Below, one piece after another: positions 43,490 to 64,000 of a stretch of DNA of 64,000 bases. The stretch comes from Rhipicephalus microplus (lineage: Eukaryota; Arthropoda; Arachnida; Ixodida; Ixodidae). The translations under genes and the position numbers were made by a program. Position 1 is the first letter of the stretch; each line of letters starts with the position of its first letter. The notes under the pieces were generated by a model. It worked only from the letters and a program-made list of their open reading frames with translations. It had not been told where the DNA came from and did no database searches. The stretch lies in assembly GCF_043290135.1 (NCBI RefSeq), contig NC_134705.1:61469771-61533770 (forward strand). Direction: 5' to 3'.

Positions 43490-44579
43490 TGAATCTACTG
43501 CTACACACGGTGGCAAGAAGCAACACCCATCGCCGACATATCAGCGCCCACGGTTGCAGCGGCTTTCGTGTCGACATCGATTGCAAAGTTAGGCTGCTCA
43601 TCTACTATATATAGTCATTGATCGCGGCCGGCAGTTTCATCCGGCGCTCTTCAACGAACTCCTCAAGCTTCTCGGAACTACACGCCTGCGTACGACCACT
43701 TACCACTGACAAACAAATGGGCTGGTCGAGCGTTTTCACAGGCATCTCGAGGCCTCCCTCATGGCACATGAATCACCAGAGGAGTGGGTCGTCCAACTAC
43801 CACTGGTCTTGCTTGGCATTAGAGCAGCCATGAAAAGTGACCTGAGCTGCTGATGCGCCGAGTTTGGTCTACAGCAGTTCATTACGCCTGCCTTGCGACT
43901 TCTTCCATCCCCCAGTCAAAGCACCTGTGCCACGGCCTGGAGACTACGTTTCCAAACTACAAAACATCTTCCAGCAGATATACTCCGCGCCTACATGCAC
44001 GGACGAAGCGACAGCTCCTTATGTGTCTCCACAGCTCACCTAAGTTATACACGTCGTGTGCAACTATGGCGTGCAGAAACCTTTAAAGTCACACTACTCC
44101 GGGCCCTTTCTAGTTCTAGAACGGCGTCCGTCGACATTCGTCGTCAACAAGAACGGCCGGTCTGACACTATCGCTCTCGAACATCTCCAGCCTGCCTACT
44201 TCAAAACAACGTTGCCCTCGGCCACACCATCACGTGACGCAACCGACGCAACGGTCCTGCATTCCGGATCACTGCCTCCTTACGCCCCAGTCAGAAGGTA
44301 TCATGCTTCCTGAAGATTTCATCGTTTGCCGGACTTTTCCTCCTCTTTAGGGGGGGGGGGGGAGCCCTCTGTAGTGGCTGCTGCATCGGCGTCGCAGAGA
44401 GAAGACGAGAAAACGTTCGCTCTTGCACGAAGCAGGAGACGCTTCCACGGGCCTTCTCGCGTTGGGCATTCGAGACAGTCATTAAAATACTTCTAATCAC
44501 AGCTGTCGTGTCGGGTTCTTCGTTTCACTCTGGGAAGACCAAGATTTCGCCGTTTCTTCAAGTTCGCACATTCCCGACA
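43490..44579 (+). mobile_element. Ty3/gypsy integrase end and 3' LTR (element G)
   Basis: Broken plus-strand frames read QEATPIADISAPTVAAAFVS, DRGRQFHPALF (shifted), [20 protein letters not shown] then SLMAHE, and finally GPFLVLERRPSTFVVNKNG. This is a retroviral-type integrase from the core to the C-terminal domain. A G-run (44350-44362) serves as polypurine tract before TGTAGTGGC. The lineage differs from elements A-C. The upstream part is lost. Confidence 0.72.
44370..44579 (+). repeat. 3' LTR of element G (about 210 bp)
   Basis: Runs from TGTAGTGGCTGC after the G-rich tract to TTCCCGACA. No second LTR is in the window, so the ends rest on the TG..CA rule. Confidence 0.5.
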
Positions 44580-45715
44580 CTCTAATGCCTAAAGAGCGAG
44601 CATAGCGAGCGAATCAGAAAAGGTGTTTTACACGTACGTTCAAGTTGTTACGGTACAAATATCAAACACGAAGCTACATATGTGCACAGGATGTCCTCAA
44701 CAGAAGTGTTTCGTCTGTTACCACAAGCAGGAACATTTTGCAACCTTCACTAACCTGCAAGGTGCTCGTCATGGTTACGTTTTGCCATTTTGACCGAAAC
44801 GCGATTTCGCTGAGCAGTTCAAATACTTAATCTGCCGCACGCAACATGGATATACGCGCTCGTTCTACCCACCCTTGAGGCCCCGTGGCTGACAACAGGT
44901 TTTGTAAACGTAGCTATGAGTGCAATAGCCGCCGGGAGAACGCTGAATAGCTAACAAAGTACGGCAAAGCCCGAATATTCTCCGCCACGGGCCACTACGA
45001 GATGTATGCAGGCGCATATGCCACGACCGTACCGCCACCGCTCACTGTTAGACCAGCTACACTGCACAACACGTAATCATAGCAACGCCACCATTGTTCC
45101 CAGTAGATATGAATGCCATGACGTCATTTCCTTCAAATTTCTCCCGCAGTGCGCCGGCTGGGCATGCCGTCTTCTCATTCCTTTTTCCGCGATGTTCATA
45201 GAATTTCCTCATTCTGTTCACAAGGGATGTACACACTACCCGTCTGTAAGACATGTGGCCTTTGTGCTGCGGAGAAGACTCATCAACAGACTGGCCTTGA
45301 AGTAACAGAGGCTACACAAAATCAGTGGTAAGACAGCCTAGATTCTTGACCTGTATTGACATTGCCTTCTACAACTTCCAAATGCCACCTCTATTTCAAA
45401 ATCTCCTCACCATATATAGTTCAATCACCGCAAAACTGTAATCTTCAATGAAAAACGCGTCCCCCAGCTTTTTAATCAGGGACGCAATCATTTTATACAA
45501 CTGCATTGATATGTAAATTATGACATCTTGTCTATGTATGTGTATATACAATCACCTATATAAAAACGTGTTATGTTTTGATGTGATAGTAGGGAATTCG
45601 TACGGATTATTCACGGGTTGTCCCAACCAGTTCTAGGCAAGCTCCTTGATTATCCTTCCCTTCGTGGAGATGGCGAGATTTTTATTGAGTAGCTAACAAA
45701 CTAAAAATGTAACTT
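44580..45715. other. No gene recognised
   Basis: Several short frames, none with a recognisable motif. Confidence 0.5.
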
Positions 45716-47510
45716 ATAACAGCAAGACCAGAAGTACTAGGGTAATTTTAGGATTAGACCTCAAGGGAGCCTCTGACACCGTAGCTCACGCAGCCATACT
45801 TCGCATGATGGCCACACTAAGTGTAGGCAACAAGCGTACAACTACGTGGCAGATTTTCTCACACAAGTGTCTCTTTAACGCTGGACAGACTCACAACCGA
45901 AGACAGGAGCATTGGTAGCGTCGACTTCCACAAGTCTCCGTCATATCGCCGATGCTCTTCCATCTCGTTACGATCCGCCTCCCCGAACACCTCAACGCCA
46001 TAGAGAAAGTACATCATGCCGTTTACGCAGATGACATTACGATTTGGGTATGCGATGGAAGTGACGGAGACATAGAACAGTGGCTATAGACTGCGGTTGA
46101 GGTAGTAGAACAGTACCTTGTGGTAACAGGTCTTGTCTGCTCGTCAGAAAAACTTAACTTCTCCCATACAGCTCAACGCTCAATGGACGACCTCCCAAGT
46201 ATTCCATTCGGCATGCATAGTACGAAGAAATTTGTGTCCGCACCAAAGATTGACAACAAATTCCTCGGGTCAAGTAGATCAAGGTGTTCGGACTCATGGT
46301 AGACTCATATTGTTGCCAACGCAGCAAAAATAAAGAATCTGGACGCTAAGGTCCGGAACATGGTGAGGCTCATCAGAATAATCACAAAAAAAAAATCGGG
46401 GCATGAAGGAGGCCAGTGTGGTAAGACTTATTCATTCCTTCGTGATTAGTCAAAATACATACGCGGCCGCCTACCACAATTGGTACACTGCTGAAAAAGT
46501 AAGCTCAACACCCTCAATAGAAGAACACACAAGATGGCGCTGGGACTTCCAGACAGCACAAGCACCAAACTTACTACAGTTGAGCATGCACGATATGCTT
46601 TATGAGCTAATAGAGGCACACCAAAGTTCGCAACTAGACAGACTAATCAAAACACGAACGGGCAGGAGAGCCTAGTAAAAACTCGGGATAGCCTATCACA
46701 AGCAGCACGGCGATAAGAAATCCCTCCCCGGCCCGGTCAGAGAAAAGCGCCGTGTGGTGAACATGCCCAAGAACATGCACCCCAAACTAAATCAGGGTCG
46801 AAGAGAGAGCAGAGAGCGGTCTCTACTATAAGCATTTGGTAGGGAAAAGGAAGCGCTGTTCGTAGACGTGGCAGAATACGCAAATCTAGGTGCCTTCGCA
46901 GCGACAGTCCTCAATACTGACAAACAATCGGTCAGATCATGTAGCGTACGCAGCCGACACCCTGAGGTAGCAAAAGAAGCGGGGATAGCCCTAGCCATAG
47001 TTTGCCCCAATAGCCGATATATCTCAAGTCATTCGCAGACAGCGGTGAGAGAGGGATAGTATGACCCGATACTGCGAAATTACAAACCTTTATAAAAACT
47101 CTAGGTGTAATTATTCAACACAAAGCCCCAAGGTAAACAGATAGGAAGCGGTAGATTGGAGGGAATCACAATCCAGACCTTCCCCGACCCCATTCATTTC
47201 AAGAGGATATACCCAGATGTCTATATAGATGATACTTGCAAATTGTGCGGCTGGGCTCACGCATAAATTTGAAAACAATTCAGGGAATGTGCAGTTTTAG
47301 CAGAAGGAAATGCAGTCTCGCCAGAAAAGGCTGCGGCGTGGTGGACGGCTGCGCTGCGCAGCTCCGACCTCCAGGATCAACTGTGGGCCATCCAGCAAGC
47401 CCGCGAGGCGGTGAGGAGACAGGGTCTCCGGTCCTCCTCGGGGGCTGCCTAGGCCCGGGCCACGAATTTTTCTGAGTTCATAATAAAGTTGTTAGCATTA
47501 CCACCTACTG
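45716..47510 (+). mobile_element. I-type LINE relic, RT to C-terminus
   Basis: Broken frames give GLDLKGASDTVAHAAILRM, VSVISPMLFHLVTIRLPEHL, AVYADDITIWVCDGSDGDIE, KNMHPKLNQGRRESRER, YANLGAFAATVLNTDKQSVR and the closing ALRSSDLQDQLWAIQQAREA then VRRQG, followed by a 3' UTR with AATAAAG (about 47482). The catalytic YADD survives. It is a different lineage from D and E. Confidence 0.75.
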
Positions 47511-48515
47511 GTGTTGAGTTTTTACATCAATAGAAAAAAATTAGGCCGTTTTCAAAAGAACGGCGACTTAAAATTTCGAGCAGAAAACGTGCCGTTCGCT
47601 CGATAGCCTGCCAGCACGCAATTTTCTTTTTCGAGCGACGAATGAATTGCGGGCGTTTGCTTGCGCGTCCGGAAAGAGAATGAGCTATATTATCTGTTGC
47701 AAATGTTTTAAGAAAGAACGCTATGCGAATGACATGTAGTACAAGGAATCGCCTCCTTGCATCGAATATTGCGAGGCAGAAGCACAAAATTGCTACAGGT
47801 GACAAAACATGTGAATTGAGCAACAAGTGGGATTTCTAAAGGCCCACTCATTGCAAAGTGCTACGGCATGTTTAATCAAACACAGCAGCATCAACAAAGT
47901 GAAAAGCTTAGTAAGTTTGCGGGTTGCCCTACAGGATGCGTAATAGGCCATTCGTTCATTCGCAAAACGATTAGTTATGGCTCATTGGCCACATAACTGT
48001 GCTTATGGTAGGCACTGAATGATACTTCTAAATGACGCATGTCACACGCACAGTCATTCTTTGCCTTACAACATGGTGAAGGACACAGCAAGAACCGAAG
48101 AACGCCACCAGTTCATGAGGAGATGTGCACCAGGCCAGATTACACTATCGTGATCTGCACTCGAGAGCTAAGTTCAAGCGTCTGAGTGCTTTTGCGTATT
48201 TGTGCGAAATATTGCTACATTCAACTACACAGCAGCGAGTTCTGAAGCATTTGATTTAATCGTGCGATTACATTATCATTACATTTTTCTCTTCGCACAG
48301 CCAGAGGGAATCTTGTGAAAGAGGTGTGAAGTGGATGTTCCGACTTCTGTCTGGTGGGCAGGGCGACGACTAGCTAGTCGAAGGCAAATTTTTGTTCCGT
48401 CGCGGAGAGATTTCGACCTGCAAAGAGAGACATTTGCCTATATATACATATACATTGAAGGAAGATTCTAGGTTGCGCGACTTGATTCAAGTTCATTTTG
48501 ATGGCTAGAAACCAT
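47511..48515. other. No gene recognised
   Basis: No supported feature in about 1 kb. Confidence 0.5.
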
Positions 48516-48519
48516 AATT

Positions 48520-48715
48520 CCTCGAATTAAACGTCCCAAAATTAAGATATGATTATCAAAAAAGCCATAGTGGAAGGCTTTACGAATTTTGACCATGCGA
48601 AGTTCCCTATTGTGTACCTAAATTGAGGCACAAAGCTGTCAACCTTTTCGCCTGCATCGTCAAATGCGGCCGCTGTGGATGGGATTCAATCCTGTGACCT
48701 ACCAGCGAGCATTTG
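48520..48715 (-). mobile_element. SINE family U, near full length
   Basis: Plus strand: AATTAAACGTCCCAAAATTA, GATTATCAAAAAAGCC, TTGAGGCACAAAGCTGTC, GGGATTCAATCCTGTGACC (B-box region of the head on the minus strand). Block order matches 51845-52060 reversed. Diverged. Confidence 0.65.
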
Positions 48716-49204
48716 AGCACAATGACGACGAGATCGCCATTTTATTTAAACGGTTCAACATCCATTCTTCTTTTTCACTCTACATCACCTACAACGTTCT
48801 ATCATCATGCATAGATGCGGAAGATCACTATAAGTGCTTCTTTGACAATGAGCTTCGTTTTCGAATTTCGAAATAATGGTTAGGGGGACTTGCTGGTTCG
48901 CACACACAGTTATTCCTAACAGCGCAGAAGCGGAACAGGCAAGGAAGCAATTTGACACTACATTGTAGGTCATGTAATTGCACGCCGGATTTCAATCAAG
49001 TCACCGTCATCAGAAGACATTCGAACCAGCGCGCGCGTGAGATCATTGAATCATTCACGATTATCAAGCGGGGTCTCTTAAGTCAGTTTAACGTCCATCC
49101 AGTTACTTGATGAGAAAATCACATATCTGCAACAATAACTGCTTCAAAAGTCTATAAACGCTACTCAATGTTTTATCGCGTTAATCACGTCTTCCCTCCA
49201 ATCT

Positions 49205-49430
<226 letters not shown>

Positions 49431-49454
49431 CAATTGACATTTAGCTCTCCTCAC

Positions 49455-50770
49455 CGTTTCGATAATGGTATCGGTACCAAACTAGGTATGGCATAACATG
49501 ACTGCATGAAGCACATAACTGACTAGTCATAACACGAAAATCATGACACGTATGTCATGAATGTCATGTTTTACATTTCATGGTCCTTCAGCTCTTGCGG
49601 TGGTTTTGTTCACATGGCATGTTGCGAAACTGGTATGGTATGGCTTGATTGAATGGCGAACACAAGCGACAGACCTTAACATAAAAATCATGACATGCGT
49701 GTCATGTAACAAAATGACAACATGCCACGCTCATGATGCGCTCGTGGCCGTTTCGCTAGTGTACATATATAACATTTGGTATTACAGTACGTGAATGAAT
49801 TACGAAGGTATGGGACTGGTGCAATATGATAGTCATGAGATGCGTGTCATGTAACAACATGACTACATACCACGCTCATGATGCGCTGGCGGACGTTTGG
49901 CTAGCTTCCTTTATACCAAATTTTGTATTACGGGACGTGAATCGATGAAGATATGATACTGGTGCAAACGTAGTAAACATGAGATGCGTGTCATGTAACA
50001 TGACTACATGCTACGTTCTTGATGCGCTCGCGGCGGTTTCTCTAGCGTCACATATACCAAATTTGGCATTACAGTACGTGAATGGATGAAGAAGGTATGT
50101 GACTGGTGCGAACATGATAATCATGAGATGCGAGACCATGACTACATGCCACGGTCAAGGCGCCAATATATCTCAACGTGACGCGTTGCGCGTGCTCCCC
50201 GGTGTTCATTTCGTCGCGTCAAGTCAGCGTTGCCACGCCAGGCGCTGGTCCTACCACATACTCACAGGCGCGCGCCGCGCTGCATTGCTTTGACGCATGC
50301 GCGTTTCAGCGCATCCAGCGTCCCTCCGTTACGAAAAAAAGGAGACGCAGTGTTGCCAGGGTAACGCATCGGCGCGAAATGCAGCACGTCGCATTTCGCG
50401 CCGCTTGTTGTCGGGCGCGCGTGGCGTCCGGCTATAGAGTGCTAGCGTTTTGCTAACGTAGCGTTGCTGTGCCCAACGTGCGCGCGCGTCAACGCTACAT
50501 TGAGAAATATTGGGCTCTTCATGATGCGATCGCGGCCATTTTTCTAGCTCCACATATAACAAATTTAGTGGTACGTGACGTCGATGGACGACGAAATATA
50601 TGACTGGTGCAAATATGATAATCCTGACATTTGTGTCATGTAAGAACACGACAACATACTACGCTCATAGCGTGCTCGCGGCCGTTTCGCTAGCTCCACA
50701 TATACTAAATTTGGTATCACACGACGTGAATAGATGACGAAGCTAAACGACACATCCAAACATGATAATC
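49455..50770 (+). repeat. Tandem array of ~142-bp units, interrupted by a MITE
   Basis: The block CGCTCATGATGCGCTCG then CGGCCGTTTCGCTAG, ACATATACCAAATTTGGTAT and GTGTCATGTAACAACATGAC recurs with CATGATGCG-type anchors near 49728, 49873, 50014, 50517 and 50661 (first intervals 145 and 141 bp). A longer first unit (49455-49690) shares the GTGTCATG part. Units are diverged. Confidence 0.85.
50163..50513. mobile_element. MITE-like element with imperfect terminal inverted repeats
   Basis: The left end CCAATATATCTCAACGT and right end (reverse complement) CCAATATTTCTCAATGT start inverted repeats of roughly 30 bp, continuing through GACGCG-rich sequence. The 351-bp, GC-rich body is unlike the AT-rich tandem units on both sides, into which it is inserted. 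No ORF for a transposase. A target duplication is not clear. Confidence 0.72.
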
Positions 50771-51840
50771 ATGACACAGAAGTCGTGCACGGAATGCTTT
50801 ACCTTCACCTCGTAACGTTGTGCTAATTTTGAAGTGACATATGAACATTTCTCATTCGTGCTTCGCATATCATCGATTCCCACTGTACGTGGGATCTGCA
50901 ATTTTTGTGTTTGCCTGTATATGTCGCGTTCGCGCAATCTAACCCTGTCGGAATTCGGCACCTGAGTTGTGTGGGGCTCCTGTGTGTCCCGTTTACGCAC
51001 TCTTTGGAGTAACTCATTTTGCGAGTGCAACGCTTGCCCTGTAGACTCATAAATTTCCTCGACCTCCATTTAATAACACGGTGTTCCAGAATTATCCGAG
51101 GAAAAAAAGTTTACAGGTACGTCGGAAAAAAGTGGCGATGCTCAGTCGAATATTAGAGCTCATTTCTCATTTACACTTTGTTATTTGTACATACAAGCTT
51201 GTTACATTCGCGGTTTGTGCACGTTACTTCCATGAACACCGTAGAAGTTTGTGAATGATCATGACGATTTGGCTAGCGCTGATCATAATGATTCCATTAC
51301 ACTTCTGTGAGCTTCCACACGGAAATTAATTGAACCTCTGAATATTCAATTCGTTCTGTATCCTGAGTGTGCCACCTTCCCAGAGCTCACTTGCACTAGC
51401 TGCCAGTCCTTCTAGGCGAGCGTGACTGAGCCTTACTGTAACTTTCGCCTTTTCCACAGCGAGATGCGCGATGCTTTATTGGTGCAGTGAAGTACACACA
51501 ACAGCGCCAAAACTTGCTCATCTTGTTCATGACCTTGCACAGAGTAGAGAATGTCGTTTCTCGAGCAGGCAACAGACGGACCGTATATGTGATGAGCGAA
51601 AATTCGCGGTTGAGTTTATGGTGGCTGCTCATGCTGCGGTGTTTCCTCTAAAAATCTTTCAAGTGATTCCCCTAGAAGTTACCGCGTCGATTCTAATATC
51701 GAAATCTGCGTCGCAAAGCGCTACTCAACAAAGTGCGGTACGCGGTGCAATTTGGCGCAATTGAACTTGGTGTTTTATGAACGTCCTGCGCAGTATGAAT
51801 AGTTCAATTTACCTATTTTCTCTCCACGATCTTCTGGACT
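50771..51840. other. No supported gene
   Basis: A 108-codon minus-strand frame (50743-51069) contains a Gln/Arg/Glu-rich stretch but no family motif. It begins in array sequence and is not called. Confidence 0.5.
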
Positions 51841-51844
51841 TCTA

Positions 51845-52060
51845 GGCGCTCCAATGCTTGCCCGCAAGTTGCGGGATCGAATCCCAGCCACGGTGGCCGC
51901 ATTTTCAATGGAGGTGCATATACTAAGGGCGCGCGTGCTCTGATTGAAGTAAACGTCAAAAAACGCCAGGTGGTCCCAATTTCCGCTACCCTCCCCTACG
52001 GTGCCTCTCATATAATAGTATCCCGGTTTTGAGAGGTTAACCCTCAACAATTGCTTCGCG
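51845..52060 (+). mobile_element. SINE family U, near full length
   Basis: Head GCTCCAATGCTTGCCCGCAA then GCGGGATCGAATCCC (B box), body GCCACGGTGGCCGCATTTTC, AACGCCAGGTGGTCCCAATT, GTGCCTCTCATATAATAG, TGAGAGGTTAACCCT. This is the best copy for defining the family in this window. Confidence 0.78.
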
Positions 52061-53041
52061 AATTTTTTCTCTTTAGTTTCAGTCACCTTGACATGGGCTA
52101 TTTTAAGGTCTTCGCTTAGCCAGCAAGACTGGAGCATGAATGCGATAACGTGCACGGCAACGTCAGAGCAGCACGTAGATTAAGATATGACACTGAAATA
52201 AGCAACGAGGTCCACCGTAACGACGTTGTTGCCATCGGAGATAAACATGACACAGTACGAAACATGAGTTAGTATTGCGCTCAGAGGCAAAGATACGGGG
52301 GGTGGAATTGCAAATACTTTTAACAACAGTTTGAAAAGCCAAACGTATTTGTTGTGGTTGTTTCTCGGGAAGGGCGTCAAACTATACGAACTATCATTAC
52401 GAAAAAAGGGCCGAAGGAGTTCTCTGCATGTCGACCGAATCGTCCTCGTCAACTTCCATCATGAATTGCTGAGCAACAAACGCAACACACTCTGCTGCTG
52501 CTGAAGCAGTGACGGGTCACAGGCATCCGCAATGTGGGACTTCGTTCGCCGATTGGCGCCTCTGTTTATTCTCATGGCTATGAATAATAAAAAAAACCAT
52601 TGGGACGTTGGAGTGCATTCGATGGAATGAGAAGTGGCTAAAGTACGACGAACGAAAAAGGAAGAGTGGCATTGTACACTTTAAGAAAAAAAAGTAAGAG
52701 TCATTTTACTCGTCTTCGAAAGTTCCGGTTTGACACGTATACGATATTCTACGTGAACTACCTTTTGGAATTCCCTACATTCTTTTCAGAGTATCTTGTG
52801 ACTCACAACAAATTTAATGCGTCTTCCTTAACATAGTAGCATACGCGGCAAATCAGCATTCACCGAAAGGGCTCCGCACACTCTTCTCTTGTTTTCTAGA
52901 CTGTGAAATGTGCAACATGCAGTATTTATACACCGTATTTCCGTTACTCACTAAAAGACTCATGTACCATTGTTGTCACTACGTTCAACTCACGCGTTTA
53001 AGTATCCGAGTATTAAAAGCCGGCTCGATGGTTGGGGCTCG
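52061..53041 (-). other. Downstream flank and possible 3' UTR of the PPP1R2-like gene
   Basis: Below the stop at 53042 the minus strand offers ATTAAA (52813-52818) and AATAAA (52565-52570) as possible polyadenylation signals. No other gene is supported. Confidence 0.4.
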
Positions 53042-63177
<10,136 letters not shown>

Positions 63178-64000
63178 GGCCACCACCAGAACAGGGCCTC
63201 GTCTTCTTCGCGCGCTCTGTGCACTGATGATGTCTGGTCGATTCATTCCAGCTGGTATTTGTGGTTCAACCCACTACGTGGGGAACCGTGGCGGTGGAGG
63301 GATGAACTGACGGTATCAAATGACCCTAATGGCATCAAAGTGAAGCCATAATCCGTGATAAAGAGGGACGGGGGTGCTGGACTCAATAGGGAAGCGAAGA
63401 AAAGGCTTCCGTTGAGCGCTTGAGCTGCCTATTCAGAAGCCACGGAAGCCTCTGAGAGGGCATTGCACGCCGATGATAGGTCTGCCGATGTCTTTTTCTG
63501 GTCTTTTAGTCTCTCATCATGTTACACTACGATGAAATGCAGTCTTTTCAGGTGTCGTCGCTGCCATCGGTCTAGTGTGATCATAAGGCCTGGCGACTTT
63601 GTCGGCGGACGACTCGTCAGCCGATGGTTTGCGTCTGCCTCATGTTTTCGGCGGGGTCATTTCAGTGTCGTGTCTCTCTTGTGTAAACGCGCGTTTACCA
63701 GTACCAAAAAAGGTGGACCAAATTTAGATAACTTGCCGCTGGTGGGGAAGTGCAATGAGCGGCAAGTGGCGCCCACGGAGCATGCTAACAAAACATACTA
63801 ACGTGAGCTAATCGTGCTAACAGTATAAAAATGTGTAATCAAACCGTGCTAACGTGAGCAATGCGAGCTGGAACACCAAACTTTTTATTTCTGGTTCTTG
63901 CTCCACAAGACACTTTTCGAAGTAAATTGTTCCAGTTCACAACAGACGAGACAATTTCAGAATCATACCTTCATGCATAAAAAAAAACCAAAGATGCCGG
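63178..64000 (-). other. Upstream region and 5' UTR of the PPP1R2-like gene
   Basis: On the minus strand this precedes the start codon. No TATA box at a useful distance was seen, and the promoter is not placed. A plus-strand 112-codon frame (63463-63801) has no motif. Confidence 0.4.

Noticed and set aside
49455..50770. CRISPR-like array
   Set aside because: Units of about 142 bp repeat end to end with no unique spacers, in a eukaryotic genome.
50743..51069. 108-codon minus frame with coil-like composition
   Set aside because: Starts in plain DNA, ends inside the tandem array, no splice or family support.

Overview
The window is eukaryotic, animal, repeat-dominated DNA. The retroelement families (several I-type and RTE-like LINEs, three lineages of Ty3/gypsy with a shared primer-binding-site type, BEL/Pao, a Penelope-like element), three tRNA-derived SINE families, long AT and tetranucleotide arrays, and a neprilysin-type (M13) gene relic together suggest an ixodid tick. 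That assignment is inference from family recognition, not from a database search.

Two host genes can be supported, both on the minus strand. (1) A protein phosphatase inhibitor-2 (PPP1R2-like) gene with four coding exons at 63053-63177, 56429-56605, 55161-55243 and 53042-53325. All splice sites are GT/AG, all phases agree, and together they encode 222 residues. (2) A decayed membrane-anchored M13 metallopeptidase: a tail exon at 12623-12783, a transmembrane plus Cys-rich exon at 3423-3760, and an N-terminal lobe exon at 2049-2723, with in-frame stops. A further low-complexity candidate exon lies at about 20218-20560.

Layout. 1-1500: Penelope-like reverse-transcriptase fragment facing a hammerhead ribozyme motif, then SINEs around two (TA)n arrays. 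1.6-3.8 kb: M13 relic. 4.46-8.6 kb: BEL/Pao relic holding two later insertions. 8.8-14.2 kb: SINE, LINE relics, microsatellites and the M13 tail exon. 14.54-19.80 kb: a complete Ty3/gypsy element (A) with 145-bp LTRs and a CAAC target duplication. 20.8-23.5 kb: I-type LINE (D), cut by gypsy element C (23.47 to about 31.75 kb), which is itself cut by gypsy element B (25.76-29.70 kb, no difference seen between its LTRs). 32-35.6 kb: AT-rich, no gene seen. 35.7-40.8 kb: I-type LINE (E) with ORF1 and ORF2. 42.1-47.5 kb: LINE tails, a gypsy integrase plus 3' LTR, and another LINE. 49.2-50.8 kb: a composite repeat of tetranucleotide plus ~142-bp tandem units, with a MITE inside. 53-63.2 kb: the PPP1R2-like gene with repeats in its introns, including a promoter-bearing GC-rich repeat at 54 kb and a long foldback at 57.7 kb.

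The genes do not form an operon or pathway. The history is one of two host transcription units whose introns filled with retroelements, one of which (the M13 gene) lost function. The youngest visible event is gypsy element B.
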